DNA from: Faecalibacterium sp. CAG:74
GTDB lineage: Bacteria; Bacillota; Clostridia; Christensenellales; Aristaeellaceae
Assembly: GCA_000437595.1 (NCBI GenBank)
Contig: FR899900.1
Location: 94,062 to 129,937 of the forward strand
DNA length: 35,876 nucleotides
Direction of reading: 5' to 3'
Part shown: positions 7,346 to 15,857 of the stretch, piece by piece
How positions within the stretch are numbered: the stretch's first letter is position 1
How the letters are laid out: each line of letters begins with the position of its first letter
The notes under the pieces: generated by a model
What the model was told of the DNA's origin: nothing
Database searches by the model: none
What the model saw: the letters and a program-made list of their open reading frames with translations, nothing else
Made by a program: the position numbers and the translations under genes

Positions 7346-8785
7346 ATGAAGAAGTTCCTCTCTCTTCTCATGGCGCTGACCATGCTGATGGCCTGCACTG
7401 CTTGCTTCGGTTCTGCTGAATCCGCAAGCGATCCCGCTGCTTACGACGGCAGCGAGGTGAACATCACCTTCTACAACACGATGGGCTCCAACCTGACCCC
7501 CGTGCTGGATACGTACATCGAAGAGTTTAACAAGCTCTACCCGAACATCCATGTCAGCTACACCTCCGTTGGCGGCTACGATGATGTCCGTGACCAGATT
7601 TCCAAGGAAATCACCGTCGGCGGCCAGCCCAACATCGCTTACTGCTACCCGGATCACGTTGCGCTGTACAACCTCGCGCGTGCGGTGCAGCCGCTGGATG
7701 CTTACATTGACAGCACGGCGACCATCACCCGCGCTGACGGCACGACCGAAACCTTCGGCCTGACGCAGGAGCAGAAGGACGACTTCATTTCCGCGTACTA
7801 CGAGGAAGGCCGTCAGTTCGGCGATGGCAAGATGTACACGCTGCCGATGAGCAAGTCCACCGAAGTGCTGTACTACAACAAGACGTTCTTCGACGCGAAC
7901 GGCCTGACCCCGCCCACCACTTGGGACGAGATGGAAGCGCTGTGCAACAAGATCGTCGAAATCGACCCGTACAGCATCCCGCTGGGCTATGACTCCGAGA
8001 ACAACTGGTTCATCACCATGACGGAGCAGCTCAAGACCCCCTACACCAGCGCCACCGGCGAACACTTTCTGTTCAGCACGCCCGAAAACCGCGCGTTCGT
8101 GAAGCGTTTCGCGACGTGGTACAATCAGGGACTTGTGACGACCCAGACCATCTACGGCAGCTACACCTCCGGTCTGTTCGTCTCCGACTCCGGCATCAAG
8201 AGCTACATGTCCATCGGTTCCTCCGCCGGCGCGACGCATCAGCGTCCGACCAAGGGTGCGGACGGCAACTATCCCTTTGAAGTGGGCATCACGACCATCC
8301 CGCAGGTGGATGCCAGCAACGCGAAGGTCATTTCTCAGGGCCCGAGCCTGTGCATCTTCAAGAAGTCCAATGCGCAGGAAGTGGCCGCTTCCTGGCTGTT
8401 CGTCAAGTACCTGACCACCACGGTGGATTTCCAAGCTGAATTCTCCATGGCGTCCGGCTATGTGCCGGTCATCAAGTCCGTTGCGAACAACGAAGTCTAT
8501 GCGGAATTCGTTGCGGGCGCGGACGGCGGCGACAACGTGGCGGCGCTGGCGGCGAAGGTCTGCTTGGAGCAGGTTGACGCTTACTACACCTCTCCTGCGT
8601 TCCCCGGCTCTTCCGAAGCACGCAGCCGCGTTGGCGAACTGATGGCAGGCTGCATGACTGACGCTGCGGCACTGGGCGACCTGACCAAGCCGGAAAACGA
8701 TGCGAAGCTGGACGAGCTCATCCAGAAGCGCTTCGACGAAGCTATCACCAAGTGCGAACAGTCCATCGCGGGCTTTGGCATCTAA
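7346..8785 (+). CDS. Extracellular solute-binding protein of the ABC transporter (family 1)
   Basis: This 479-residue exported protein starts with the signal MKKFLSLLMALTMLMACTAC. A lipobox-like LMAC (Cys17) suggests a lipid-anchored binding protein, as usual in Gram-positives. The mature part begins with the family-1 pattern EVNITFYNTMGSNLTPVLDTYIEEFN and continues with QISKEITVGGQPNIAY and LPMSKSTEVLYYNKTFF, which are typical of sugar-binding proteins. It is the ligand receptor for the transporter encoded just upstream. Placing the receptor last, after a hairpin, is unusual but not unique. The sugar or other ligand cannot be predicted from sequence alone. Confidence 0.93.
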   Translation: MKKFLSLLMALTMLMACTACFGSAESASDPAAYDGSEVNITFYNTMGSNLTPVLDTYIEEFNKLYPNIHVSYTSVGGYDDVRDQISKEITVGGQPNIAYCYPDHVALYNLARAVQPLDAYIDSTATITRADGTTETFGLTQEQKDDFISAYYEEGRQFGDGKMYTLPMSKSTEVLYYNKTFFDANGLTPPTTWDEMEALCNKIVEIDPYSIPLGYDSENNWFITMTEQLKTPYTSATGEHFLFSTPENRAFVKRFATWYNQGLVTTQTIYGSYTSGLFVSDSGIKSYMSIGSSAGATHQRPTKGADGNYPFEVGITTIPQVDASNAKVISQGPSLCIFKKSNAQEVAASWLFVKYLTTTVDFQAEFSMASGYVPVIKSVANNEVYAEFVAGADGGDNVAALAAKVCLEQVDAYYTSPAFPGSSEARSRVGELMAGCMTDAAALGDLTKPENDAKLDELIQKRFDEAITKCEQSIAGFGI

Positions 8786-8794
8786 GGCGCGCAG

Positions 8795-10116
8795 ATGAAA
8801 ACACTCCGCAATCTACTTTCCCTGCTGCTGACCCTGACGCTGCTGCTCTGCACAGCGTCAGGCGCGGTGGCGGGAACCACCGAAGACGGGTTTTTGGGCC
8901 GGGCGCGGTGGCGGGAACCACCGATGACGGCTTTGTGGACTATGTGGCGCAGCTGAAGCTGAACATGTCCTCCGCAACCGCCAAAACCAGCGCGACCGTC
9001 AGGACGCATGTGGACGGCGACACGGTGCATTTCGATGTGCCGGAAAGCGTCTGCGAGGACGGTGTGCTGAAAGCGCGCTTTCTGGCGCTGAACGCCCCCG
9101 AATCCACTGGCAAGATTGAGGAATACGGCGTTGCCGCGTCGCATTTCACCCAGGAGAAGCTCGCGTCGGCAGCGTCCATCATCTTGGAATCGGATTCTGA
9201 CCGCTGGGAGCTTGACTCCACTGGCGGCCGGATGCTGGTCTGGGTGTGGTATCAGCCGTCGGAAGGCGCGGAATACCGCAACCTGAATCTGGAGCTGCTG
9301 CAAAACGGCTATGCGCGCGCGTACTCCACCGCGAACAACCAGTACGGCAGCATCTGCTCAAGCGCGCTGGATCAGGCACGGCAATTCAAGCTGAACCTCT
9401 ACTCCGGTCAGCCTGACCCCGATTTCTACTACGGCGACGCCATCGAGCTGACCCTGCGCGAACTGCGATGCCATCCGGAAGCGTACCAGAACAAGAAGGT
9501 CGCTTTCAACGGCATCGTCACGCTGGCGCACAACAATTCGGTGTATGTCGAAAGCCTTGACGCGGAGAGCGGCATCGTCTTCGGCATCTCCGTCTACTAC
9601 GGCTTCAACCTCAGCGGCAAGGGGCTGTCGATTCTCACCCCCGGCAACGAAGTGCGCATCGTCGGTTCGGTGCAGTACTACGCGGCGGGTGACCAGTGGC
9701 AGATTTCCGACGTCTCCTACCGCATGATGAAGCCGAAAGACCCCGGCAACATTCAGTTGCTCAGTGAAGGGCACGAGCCGTACTACACCGAGACGACGCT
9801 GTTCCAGTTGATGGCACAGACGGTGCTGACGGACGAAAATGGTGAGGAAGCTGCCTATGCTCATGCGGATTTGGCGCAGAACACAAGCGCCGAGCTGCAC
9901 AAACTGCATGTGCTGTCCATCAGCCGGGACGACGAAAACAGCCGCGCGTATCTGACCGTTGAACAAGACGGACAGCAGATGACTGTAATTGCGCCGTCAT
10001 CTTTCGTGACCGATGAGATGGTGGGGCAGTCCATCACCGTGCGCGGTTTTGTCGAGCATTCGAGCGGCAGCGTCGCTGTGCGTGTCTACGAAACCGGACT
10101 CCTTCTCGCAGAATAA
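8795..10116 (+). CDS. Secreted Staphylococcal-nuclease-like (SNase/TNase) protein with OB-like C-terminus; signal peptide out of frame
   Basis: The ATG at 8795, 9 nt after the binding-protein stop, encodes a good signal peptide (MKTLRNLLSLLLTLTLLLC, cut site near GAVA). That frame ends at 8956, while the mature protein is read one base back, up to 10116. One extra T in the T5 run at 8891-8895 would join them, numbered so here. The SNase domain shows VDGDTVHF (D76), RFLALNAPE (R95, N100, E103) and GGR (R146), matching nuclease Asp21, Arg35, Asp40, Glu43 and Arg87. The Asp40 equivalent is Asn, which may weaken Ca2+ binding. The rest (about residues 220-455) looks like one or two OB-type beta domains, as in B. 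subtilis YhcR. It may be a pseudogene, a phase-variable gene or a sequencing error. Confidence 0.75.
8861..8942 (+). repeat. 41-bp imperfect tandem duplication causing the frame break
   Basis: Units 8861-8901 and 8902-8942 share their first 23 bases exactly (ggcgcggtggcgggaaccac and the next three), then diverge at several positions. Both encode AVAGTT(E/D)DGF. The 41-bp period shifts the frame. With one more T in the first unit it would be an in-frame 42-bp, 14-codon repeat. Confidence 0.85.
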
Positions 10117-10151
10117 CACCCCTGACAATCAAGGAAAGGGAGAAAACAATC

Positions 10152-11465
10152 ATGAAGAAATTCCTTGCGATGCTCATGCTGCTGGCGATGTGCTTCAGCT
10201 GCGCCGCGATGGCGGAAACCACGGATGAAGATCTGGCAGCTGCCAAGACGTACCTGTTCATGATGTACAAAGATCTGCCGGAAACGACGATGAGCGACTA
10301 CGAAGTGGTCGGCGTCATCAACATCGGCGGCATCGAATTCCCGATTACGTGGACGGCGGACAGCGACACCATCAAGATTGTTCCGCAGGACAACAAGATG
10401 GTCACCATTGATGTGGATGAAAAGAATCCCGAAGAAGTGACCTACACCCTGACGGCCACCCTGTCCAATGCAGCTGGCGAAACCGTGAGCGTGTCCTTCG
10501 CGCACAAGGTGCCTGCTGCGATGATTCTGGAAGGCATGAGCTACGAAGAAATCGTGGCGGCGGCGTACTCACTGGAAGCGGGTCTGGCGCTGGAAGACAC
10601 TCAGCGTCTCTACGGCACGGTGACGAAGATTGACACCCCGTGGAGCGACGAATACAAGAACATCACCGTCACCATTCAGGTGGGTGAACTGGCGGATCAG
10701 CCCATCCAGTGCTACCGCCTGACCGGCGAAGGCGCGGAAAACCTGCAGGTGGGCGACGCGATTACCGTCGAAGGCATCCTGAAGAACTACAAGGGCACCA
10801 TCGAGTTCGACAAGGGCTGCGTGCTGGTCGGCTACGGCGAAATCGTCAGTCAGAAGGCGATTGTAGACGCGGCTTACGCGCTGGAGTCGGGCGTTGCCAT
10901 GACGGCTCCGACCGCGCTGGTGGGCGAAGTGGTTTCCATTGACTCCGCGTGGAGCGACGAATACCAGAACATTACCGTGACCATCGTCTGCGACGGTCTG
11001 ACCGAACAGCCCATTCAGTGCTATCGTCTCTCCGGCGAGGGCGCGCAGGCGCTGGAAGTCGGCAGCGTAGTCGGCGTGTACGGCACGATTAAGAACTACA
11101 AGGGCACAGTCGAGTTCGACAAGGGCTGCGTGACCGTTCCCGCGGACTCCGTGGCGAGCGTCCGTCTGGCGGTGAGCGCCTACGCGCTGGAAGCGGGTCT
11201 GTCCATGAATGACGCTTCCACCATGACCGGCGTCATCACCAGCATCGACACCGCTTGGAGCGACGAGTACAAGAACATCACCGTGACCATCGTTCCCGGC
11301 GGTCTGACTGACTATGCGGTGCAGTGCTACCGTCTGTCCGGCGAAGGCGCGGAAACGCTGGCGGTTGGCGACACCATCACTGTGAGCGGCACGATTAAGA
11401 ACTACAAGGGCACGATCGAATTCGACAAGGGCTGCACGCTGGACGCTGTGGTCAAGGCGGAGTAA
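10152..11465 (+). CDS. Secreted protein with an atrophied Ig-like domain and three OB-like repeats
   Basis: This 437-residue exported protein has a signal peptide MKKFLAMLMLLAMCFSCAAMA. Residues about 25-120 resemble the atrophied bacterial Ig domains common in Firmicutes surface proteins. Three closely similar repeats follow (about 135-225, 236-327 and 340-429). Each has an AxYALExG helix, a (W)SDEYKNITVTI strand, a QCYRLSGEGA turn and a closing GTIKNYKGTIEFDKGC. The strand pattern suggests small OB-type beta barrels, like the C-terminal part of the neighbouring nuclease. The start has GGGAG 9-10 nt upstream and lies 35 nt after the nuclease gene. It is the last gene of the operon. Binding to nucleic acid or sugar is plausible but unproven; no catalytic motif is seen. 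Confidence 0.85.
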   Translation: MKKFLAMLMLLAMCFSCAAMAETTDEDLAAAKTYLFMMYKDLPETTMSDYEVVGVINIGGIEFPITWTADSDTIKIVPQDNKMVTIDVDEKNPEEVTYTLTATLSNAAGETVSVSFAHKVPAAMILEGMSYEEIVAAAYSLEAGLALEDTQRLYGTVTKIDTPWSDEYKNITVTIQVGELADQPIQCYRLTGEGAENLQVGDAITVEGILKNYKGTIEFDKGCVLVGYGEIVSQKAIVDAAYALESGVAMTAPTALVGEVVSIDSAWSDEYQNITVTIVCDGLTEQPIQCYRLSGEGAQALEVGSVVGVYGTIKNYKGTVEFDKGCVTVPADSVASVRLAVSAYALEAGLSMNDASTMTGVITSIDTAWSDEYKNITVTIVPGGLTDYAVQCYRLSGEGAETLAVGDTITVSGTIKNYKGTIEFDKGCTLDAVVKAE

Positions 11466-11479
11466 TCGTTTCCTAACAT

Positions 11480-11513
11480 GGGGGAATCCTGCATCAGCGG
11501 GACTCCCCTTTTT
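11480..11513 (+). terminator. Intrinsic terminator of the ABC-nuclease operon
   Basis: GGGGA and TCC pair with GGA and TCCCC across a 10-nt loop, with a single mismatch, followed by TTTTT. It starts 15 nt after the stop codon at 11465. Confidence 0.8.
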
Positions 11514-11521
11514 CTGTACGC

Positions 11522-11559
11522 AAAACGCCGTGCTTCCGATCTTGGAAACACGGCGTTTG
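11522..11559. terminator. Second hairpin terminator, oriented for galT
   Basis: A perfect 10-bp stem, AAACGCCGTG (11523-11532) with CACGGCGTTT (11549-11558), has a TTTTG tail on the minus strand. It would end leftward galT transcripts after they cross repeat copy 2. The same hairpin-then-repeat order is seen at 1847-2062. Confidence 0.7.
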
Positions 11560-11720
11560 ATACTATTTCCAGATAAAAATGCACCAAGATGCGCCGCGAA
11601 TTTTTCATTCTGGCTAACGTGAATGAAACGCAGCGTAGCAGCGCTACGCTAAGTGGAATGAGCGGACGCCAACGAGGAAAAGGCGCAAGCAGATGGTGCA
11701 GTTGAATCTGGAAATAGTAT
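11560..11720. repeat. 161-bp near-palindromic repeat element, copy 2
   Basis: The length and the perfect 15-bp terminal inverted repeats (11560-11574, 11706-11720) are the same as in copy 1, with about 8 differences overall. One pair of differences is compensatory: the inner stem is TGCACC (11580-11585) with GGTGCA (11695-11700), where copy 1 has TGCGCC with GGCGCA. The right end lies 2 nt from the TAA stop of leftward galT. Confidence 0.93.
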
Positions 11721-11722
11721 GA

Positions 11723-13261
11723 TTATGCTTCGTAGCCCAGTGCCTTCATGAAGCGCTGGAAGCCCGCCAATCCGGCTTCATCGCGCTTGTAGACACCCGC
11801 GTCCGCCAGCACCTGCGCGCACACCAGCGCCACTTCCTGCCGCAGGATGGCTTCCGCTTCCGCCGACGTTTGGACAAGTCCGTGCCGCGCGACAACTTCC
11901 GTCAGCCAGTCGTAGTGCTTCGCGCACGGGTCGCTTTCCGCCGGACGCACCAGCGGCTTCTCGCCCGTCAGGTAGCCATTCAGCGCCGCAAGCTCCGTCT
12001 TCAGACGACCCGGCAGGATGAACAGCCCCATCACCTCAATCAGCCCGATGTTCTCCTTCTTGATGTGATGCAGCGGCGCATGAGGATGGAAGATGCCCAG
12101 CGGGTGCTCTCCGCTCGTACGGTTGTTGCGCAGAACGAGATTCAGGCGGTACTGTTCCCCCTCTTTGCGCAGAATCGGCGTAATGGTGTTATGGGGCGTT
12201 CCGTCCGTTTCCGCAAGAATACTGCAAGCTTCGTCGCTGTACCCGCGCCACGCGTCCAGAATCCGGCTGGCTTCGGCAATCAGCGTCTGTTCATCCGTTC
12301 CGCTGAGCTGAATGGTGGACATCGGCCAATCGAGCAGTGCCGCCGAAACGCCCGGCACCGAAGACTTCAGCTGGCAGCGCACTTTCGCATCGTCCATCGG
12401 GAAATGATAGCGTCCGCCCTGAAAATGGTCGTGATTGAGGATTGACCCGCCAACAATCGGCAAATCCGCATTCGAGCCGAGCATGTAGTGCGGGAACTGC
12501 TGCACGAAGTCAAACAAGCGATCGAATGTGCCGCGGGAAATGCGCATCGGCACATGCTGGCTGTTCAGCACGATGCAGTGCTCCGGGTAATACGCATACG
12601 GCGAATACTGCAGATACCACGTCTGCCCAGCGAGCGACAGCGGCACCATGCGGTGATTCTGCCGCGCCGGGAAGTTGCTGCGGCCGCGGTAGCCGGGATT
12701 CTCCACGCACAGCATACACTTCGGATAGCCGACGCTGGGCGCATTCTTCAGCTTTGCGATTTCCTTGGGGTCTTTTTCCGGCTTGGAGAGGTTGATGGTG
12801 ATTTCCAGCCGTCCCGCCGGCGTATCGGCAAAATAACGGACGTTTTGCGCAATTGCATCAACCTTGATGTAATCGCACGCGCGACACATCTGGTAGAAAT
12901 CGTCCGTCGCCTGCTCAGGATGATTCTGCGCAACGCACTGCTGGAAGTGCGCGCGTACTTCCTTTGGCGACGGCGTCAGCAGACCCATCAGGCGCGCACT
13001 GAAGAGGTCGCGCGCATACGTCATATCCTCGATGATGCCTTTTTCGACCGCCAAATCGCACAGCGTCCGCAGAAGCGCCGTCGCGGTCGGCGGCACGTCC
13101 GCCATCGGCACAATATCGCCGGCGGGGGCATCAAGTTGAAACGCATCGAGCAGCAGGTTGCGGAAGTACGGCATATCCACCGTTTCTATCAGCCCTTTTG
13201 CCGATGCGTAAATCAGCAGATTTTCAATTGCCTGTGTTGTATTTTCTTCCCAAGACATCAT
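11723..13261 (-). CDS. galT: UDP-glucose--hexose-1-phosphate uridylyltransferase (Firmicutes-type GalT)
   Basis: This protein of about 512 residues is the Leloir enzyme that moves UMP from UDP-glucose to galactose-1-phosphate in the cytoplasm. It matches the longer Firmicutes GalT form rather than the E. coli form (about 350 residues). Visible marks are CMLCVENPGYRGR with a CxxC near 184-187, ARQNHRMVPL, and the active-site-type NHDHFQGG near 278-285. ATG codons at 13267, 13261 and 13258 are in frame. The first lies directly on the AAAGGG ribosome binding site, so 13261 or 13258 is preferred. It has a perfect consensus promoter (13307-13335). No galK or galE is adjacent. It could serve the secreted beta-galactosidase encoded further right. 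Confidence 0.94.
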   Translation of the reverse strand: MMSWEENTTQAIENLLIYASAKGLIETVDMPYFRNLLLDAFQLDAPAGDIVPMADVPPTATALLRTLCDLAVEKGIIEDMTYARDLFSARLMGLLTPSPKEVRAHFQQCVAQNHPEQATDDFYQMCRACDYIKVDAIAQNVRYFADTPAGRLEITINLSKPEKDPKEIAKLKNAPSVGYPKCMLCVENPGYRGRSNFPARQNHRMVPLSLAGQTWYLQYSPYAYYPEHCIVLNSQHVPMRISRGTFDRLFDFVQQFPHYMLGSNADLPIVGGSILNHDHFQGGRYHFPMDDAKVRCQLKSSVPGVSAALLDWPMSTIQLSGTDEQTLIAEASRILDAWRGYSDEACSILAETDGTPHNTITPILRKEGEQYRLNLVLRNNRTSGEHPLGIFHPHAPLHHIKKENIGLIEVMGLFILPGRLKTELAALNGYLTGEKPLVRPAESDPCAKHYDWLTEVVARHGLVQTSAEAEAILRQEVALVCAQVLADAGVYKRDEAGLAGFQRFMKALGYEA

Positions 13262-13306
13262 CAACATCCCTTTCTGTATTCATCGCTCCGGCTTGATTCA
13301 CTCCTA

Positions 13307-13335
13307 ATTATAACGGAAAACAGCTTTTCTGTCAA
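13307..13335 (-). promoter_or_regulatory. Consensus sigma-A promoter of galT
   Basis: TTGACA (13335-13330), a 17-nt spacer and TATAAT (13312-13307) match the consensus exactly on the reverse strand. The spacer holds a GAAAA/TTTTC dyad (13316-13329). A promoter this strong would be expected to have a repressor. Confidence 0.88.
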
Positions 13336-13352
13336 TCAGCCCGGCAAAAGAC

Positions 13353-13395
13353 TTGACAGAAAGGCAAAAAGACAGTAGGATAAATCATATGATTT
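13353..13395 (+). promoter_or_regulatory. Sigma-A promoter of cls with a palindrome at the transcription start
   Basis: TTGACA (13353-13358), a 17-nt spacer and TAGGAT (13376-13381) form the promoter. It is followed at once by a perfect 14-bp palindrome, AAATCATATGATTT (13382-13395), which covers the likely start point. The -35 region TTGACAGAAA (13353-13362) is the exact inverse of 13326-13335 in the galT promoter. Confidence 0.8.
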
Positions 13396-13421
13396 CCCAA
13401 TAATTTTCGGGAGGCGGCTTC

Positions 13422-14999
13422 ATGAACGATCGCGAGGAAGGCAAGGGAATGCGGCTTCTGCGCAAGGGCAAACGTGGCCTGATTCAGGCGATTTTCAGTC
13501 GTCTGGGGCTGATTGTGCTGCTATTTTTGCTGCAGCTGGCGCTTCTGCTGGGGCTGTTCAGCGCGGCAGCAGAGTTTTTGCCGCACTTTTTCGGCGGAGC
13601 GATTGTGTTCAACGCCATTATCGTCATTTATCTGCTCAACAGCGAAGGCGACCCGACCGCGAAGCTGACATGGCTGGTATTTTTCAGCGTTGCGCCGGTG
13701 TTCGGGGCGCTATTCTATCTATACACCAAGAGTGATATAGGGCATCGGCTTTTGCGCGAACGGACGACACAGCTGATTCGCGAGGGGCGCAGTGACCTCC
13801 GCGCACATGCCAGCGCACAGCAGCATCTGGAAGAGCGCGACCCGCAGATTGCGCGCATGGCAAGCTACATCGCGAAAAGCGGCTGCTATCCTGTTTGGGA
13901 GCACACCGCTGTGACGTACTTTCCGCTGGGCGAGGACAAATTCGCCGCGCTGCTGCCCACGCTTCGGCAGGCGAAGCATTTCATCTTTCTGGAATACTTT
14001 ATCGTGGAAGAGGGCGAAATGTGGGGGCAGGTGCTGAGTATTCTGGTGGAAAAAGTGAAGCAGGGCGTGGAGGTGCGCGTGCTGGTGGACGGCACATGCG
14101 AGTTCACGCACCTGACGCACGATTATCCCCGCCGGATGCAGGAACTGGGCATCAAGTGCAAGATGTTCGCGCCCGTCCGTCCGTTCGTCTCGACGCACTA
14201 CAACTACCGCGACCACCGCAAAATCGCCGTAATTGACGGGCAGGTGGCGTTCACGGGCGGCGTGAATCTGGCGGACGAGTACATCAACCGCGTCGTGCGC
14301 TTCGGGCACTGGAAGGACACCGCGGTGATGCTGCGCGGCGAGGCAGTGCGCAGCTTTACGCTGATGTTCCTGAATATGTGGGCGATTGACGAGCACACGA
14401 TGGAGTCGTCGCGCTTTCTGGCGTATCCGACAAAGCCCGCCATGGACGCGCCGGGGTTTGTGCTGCCCTACTCGGATTCTCCGGTGGACGGCAACAAAGT
14501 CGGCGAGCAGGTGTATATCGACATTCTCTCCCGCGCGCGGCGGTACGTCCACATCATGACGCCCTACCTCATCATCGACCACAACATGGAGACGGCGCTG
14601 CAATACGCGGCGGAGCGCGGCGTGGACGTCCACCTGATTCTCCCCGGTATCCCCGACAAGAAGTACGCCTTCGCGCTGGCGCACACGCATTACGCTTCGC
14701 TGATGAAGGCAGGCGTCAAAATCAGCGAATATACCCCCGGCTTCGTCCACGCAAAAGTGTTCGTCGCGGATGACCGAGAGGCCGTTGTCGGCACGATTAA
14801 CCTCGATTACCGCAGTTTGTACCACCACTTTGAGTGCGCGGCGTACATGCTGGATGTGCCGTGCATCGCGAACATTGAAGCGGATTTTCAGCATACACTG
14901 AAGCAGTGCCGCCGCATGACACCTGAGCGTCTGAAAAACGACAAGCTTTCGATGAAGGTTGCTGGTGCGCTTCTCAAGGCGATTGCGCCGCTGATGTGA
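13422..14999 (+). CDS. cls: Cardiolipin synthase (phospholipase D family)
   Basis: This 525-residue membrane enzyme joins phosphatidylglycerol units to make cardiolipin. Two or three hydrophobic helices (about 25-100) are followed by two PLD catalytic motifs: HRKIAVID (His265, Lys267, Asp272) and HAKVFVAD (His443, Lys445, Asp450), each followed by the usual GG/GT and N residues. Length and layout fit bacterial Cls. The ATG at 13422 follows GGGAGG by 7 nt. The C-terminal stop directly touches the stop of the convergent gene at 15000, leaving no room for a terminator between them. Confidence 0.95.
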   Translation: MNDREEGKGMRLLRKGKRGLIQAIFSRLGLIVLLFLLQLALLLGLFSAAAEFLPHFFGGAIVFNAIIVIYLLNSEGDPTAKLTWLVFFSVAPVFGALFYLYTKSDIGHRLLRERTTQLIREGRSDLRAHASAQQHLEERDPQIARMASYIAKSGCYPVWEHTAVTYFPLGEDKFAALLPTLRQAKHFIFLEYFIVEEGEMWGQVLSILVEKVKQGVEVRVLVDGTCEFTHLTHDYPRRMQELGIKCKMFAPVRPFVSTHYNYRDHRKIAVIDGQVAFTGGVNLADEYINRVVRFGHWKDTAVMLRGEAVRSFTLMFLNMWAIDEHTMESSRFLAYPTKPAMDAPGFVLPYSDSPVDGNKVGEQVYIDILSRARRYVHIMTPYLIIDHNMETALQYAAERGVDVHLILPGIPDKKYAFALAHTHYASLMKAGVKISEYTPGFVHAKVFVADDREAVVGTINLDYRSLYHHFECAAYMLDVPCIANIEADFQHTLKQCRRMTPERLKNDKLSMKVAGALLKAIAPLM

Positions 15000-15845
15000 T
15001 TACAGCCGCGCCTCTTCCGCCTGACCGGAACGGCAGACGACCGACAGCGTCAGGCAGACCGTCCCCGGCATGGCGTACCACGCACTTCCAGTGAGGATAT
15101 AGAGTACCAGCATGAACAGCCCGTAGCCCCAGTAGCGCGGTGCTTTTTCCCGCTGCGTCATGATAGACAGCAGGCTGCCGCGCTGCGGCGTTCTCCGTTT
15201 TCGCTGTCCCAGCGCCACCAATTGCGCATCCGTCGCGGGGGAAAGCCGCCCCGCCAGCGCCAGCAGCGTCTCTCGGCGAATGACGCGGATGGGCGTCGGC
15301 ATCTGCTCGGCGCGTGCAATCACCCGTGGCGGCGCTTTTCCCAGCACGCACAGGATGACCCGATTCGCCTGCTGCCGCTGCATCGCCCGGTGTGCCTCCA
15401 CCAGCTGCCCGATGGACAGCTCCCCTTCCGGCGGCATCCGAACGCACTGCACCAGCAGCGTTTCCGCGCCGCCCGACGGCTTTTCCTGTCCACACAGCGC
15501 GCCGTCTGCCGTGATGCGCTGCATCCGGAGCGGCCACTTTTCCTCCAGCAGCAGCGCCGCCTGAAAGTGGGCTTCCTTCGCCTCCGAAAGCAGCATTTTC
15601 TCCAGCAGCAGTTCGCCACCGATGCGGCAGCGGAGTGCCGTTTCGCGCCGCGCCAATGTCGTCTGACGATAAAGGCGGCGCAGCAGCAGCAGCAGCGTGC
15701 CCAGTGCAATGCCCGCCAGCAGCGCAGGGAGGTTCAATCCCCAGAGGAACACAAACCAGCCGCTGCCCAGCGCCATCAGCAGCACACCGCGCCCCACGCT
15801 GTCCAGCAGCTCCGCCAGCAGGTTGCGCTTGAATCCCGTTTCCAT
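15000..15845 (-). CDS. Membrane protein of unknown function
   Basis: This 281-residue protein is not recognised. Two hydrophobic helices lie at about 17-58 (GVLLMALGSGWFVFLW and LLAGIALGTLLLLL), then a basic turn (RRLYRQTTLARRE), a soluble alpha/beta-looking part (about 75-225), and two more helices near the C-terminus (about 240-272). The soluble part has a VILCVLGKAPPRVIARAEQ stretch and an IRVIRRETLLALAG stretch, loosely like nuclease-fold domains seen in some Clostridia membrane proteins, but no catalytic residues can be named. The start follows a GGCGGAG site. It is divergent from nadD and convergent with cls. Confidence 0.75.
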   Translation of the reverse strand: METGFKRNLLAELLDSVGRGVLLMALGSGWFVFLWGLNLPALLAGIALGTLLLLLRRLYRQTTLARRETALRCRIGGELLLEKMLLSEAKEAHFQAALLLEEKWPLRMQRITADGALCGQEKPSGGAETLLVQCVRMPPEGELSIGQLVEAHRAMQRQQANRVILCVLGKAPPRVIARAEQMPTPIRVIRRETLLALAGRLSPATDAQLVALGQRKRRTPQRGSLLSIMTQREKAPRYWGYGLFMLVLYILTGSAWYAMPGTVCLTLSVVCRSGQAEEARL

Positions 15846-15857
15846 CGCTTCTCCGCC

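Noticed and set aside
8888..8900. Programmed -1 frameshifting at GGGTTTTTGGG in the nuclease gene
   Set aside because: The run is not aligned as a X XXY YYZ slippery heptamer in the signal-peptide frame, and I see no obvious stimulatory structure. A duplication or a T5/T6 change explains the break better.
11533..11542. CTTCCGATCT, the complement of a 10-base piece of a common sequencing adapter
   Set aside because: It is only 10 bases long and lies in the loop of a natural hairpin terminator whose arms are intact. The adapter sequence does not continue, so chance is the likely cause.
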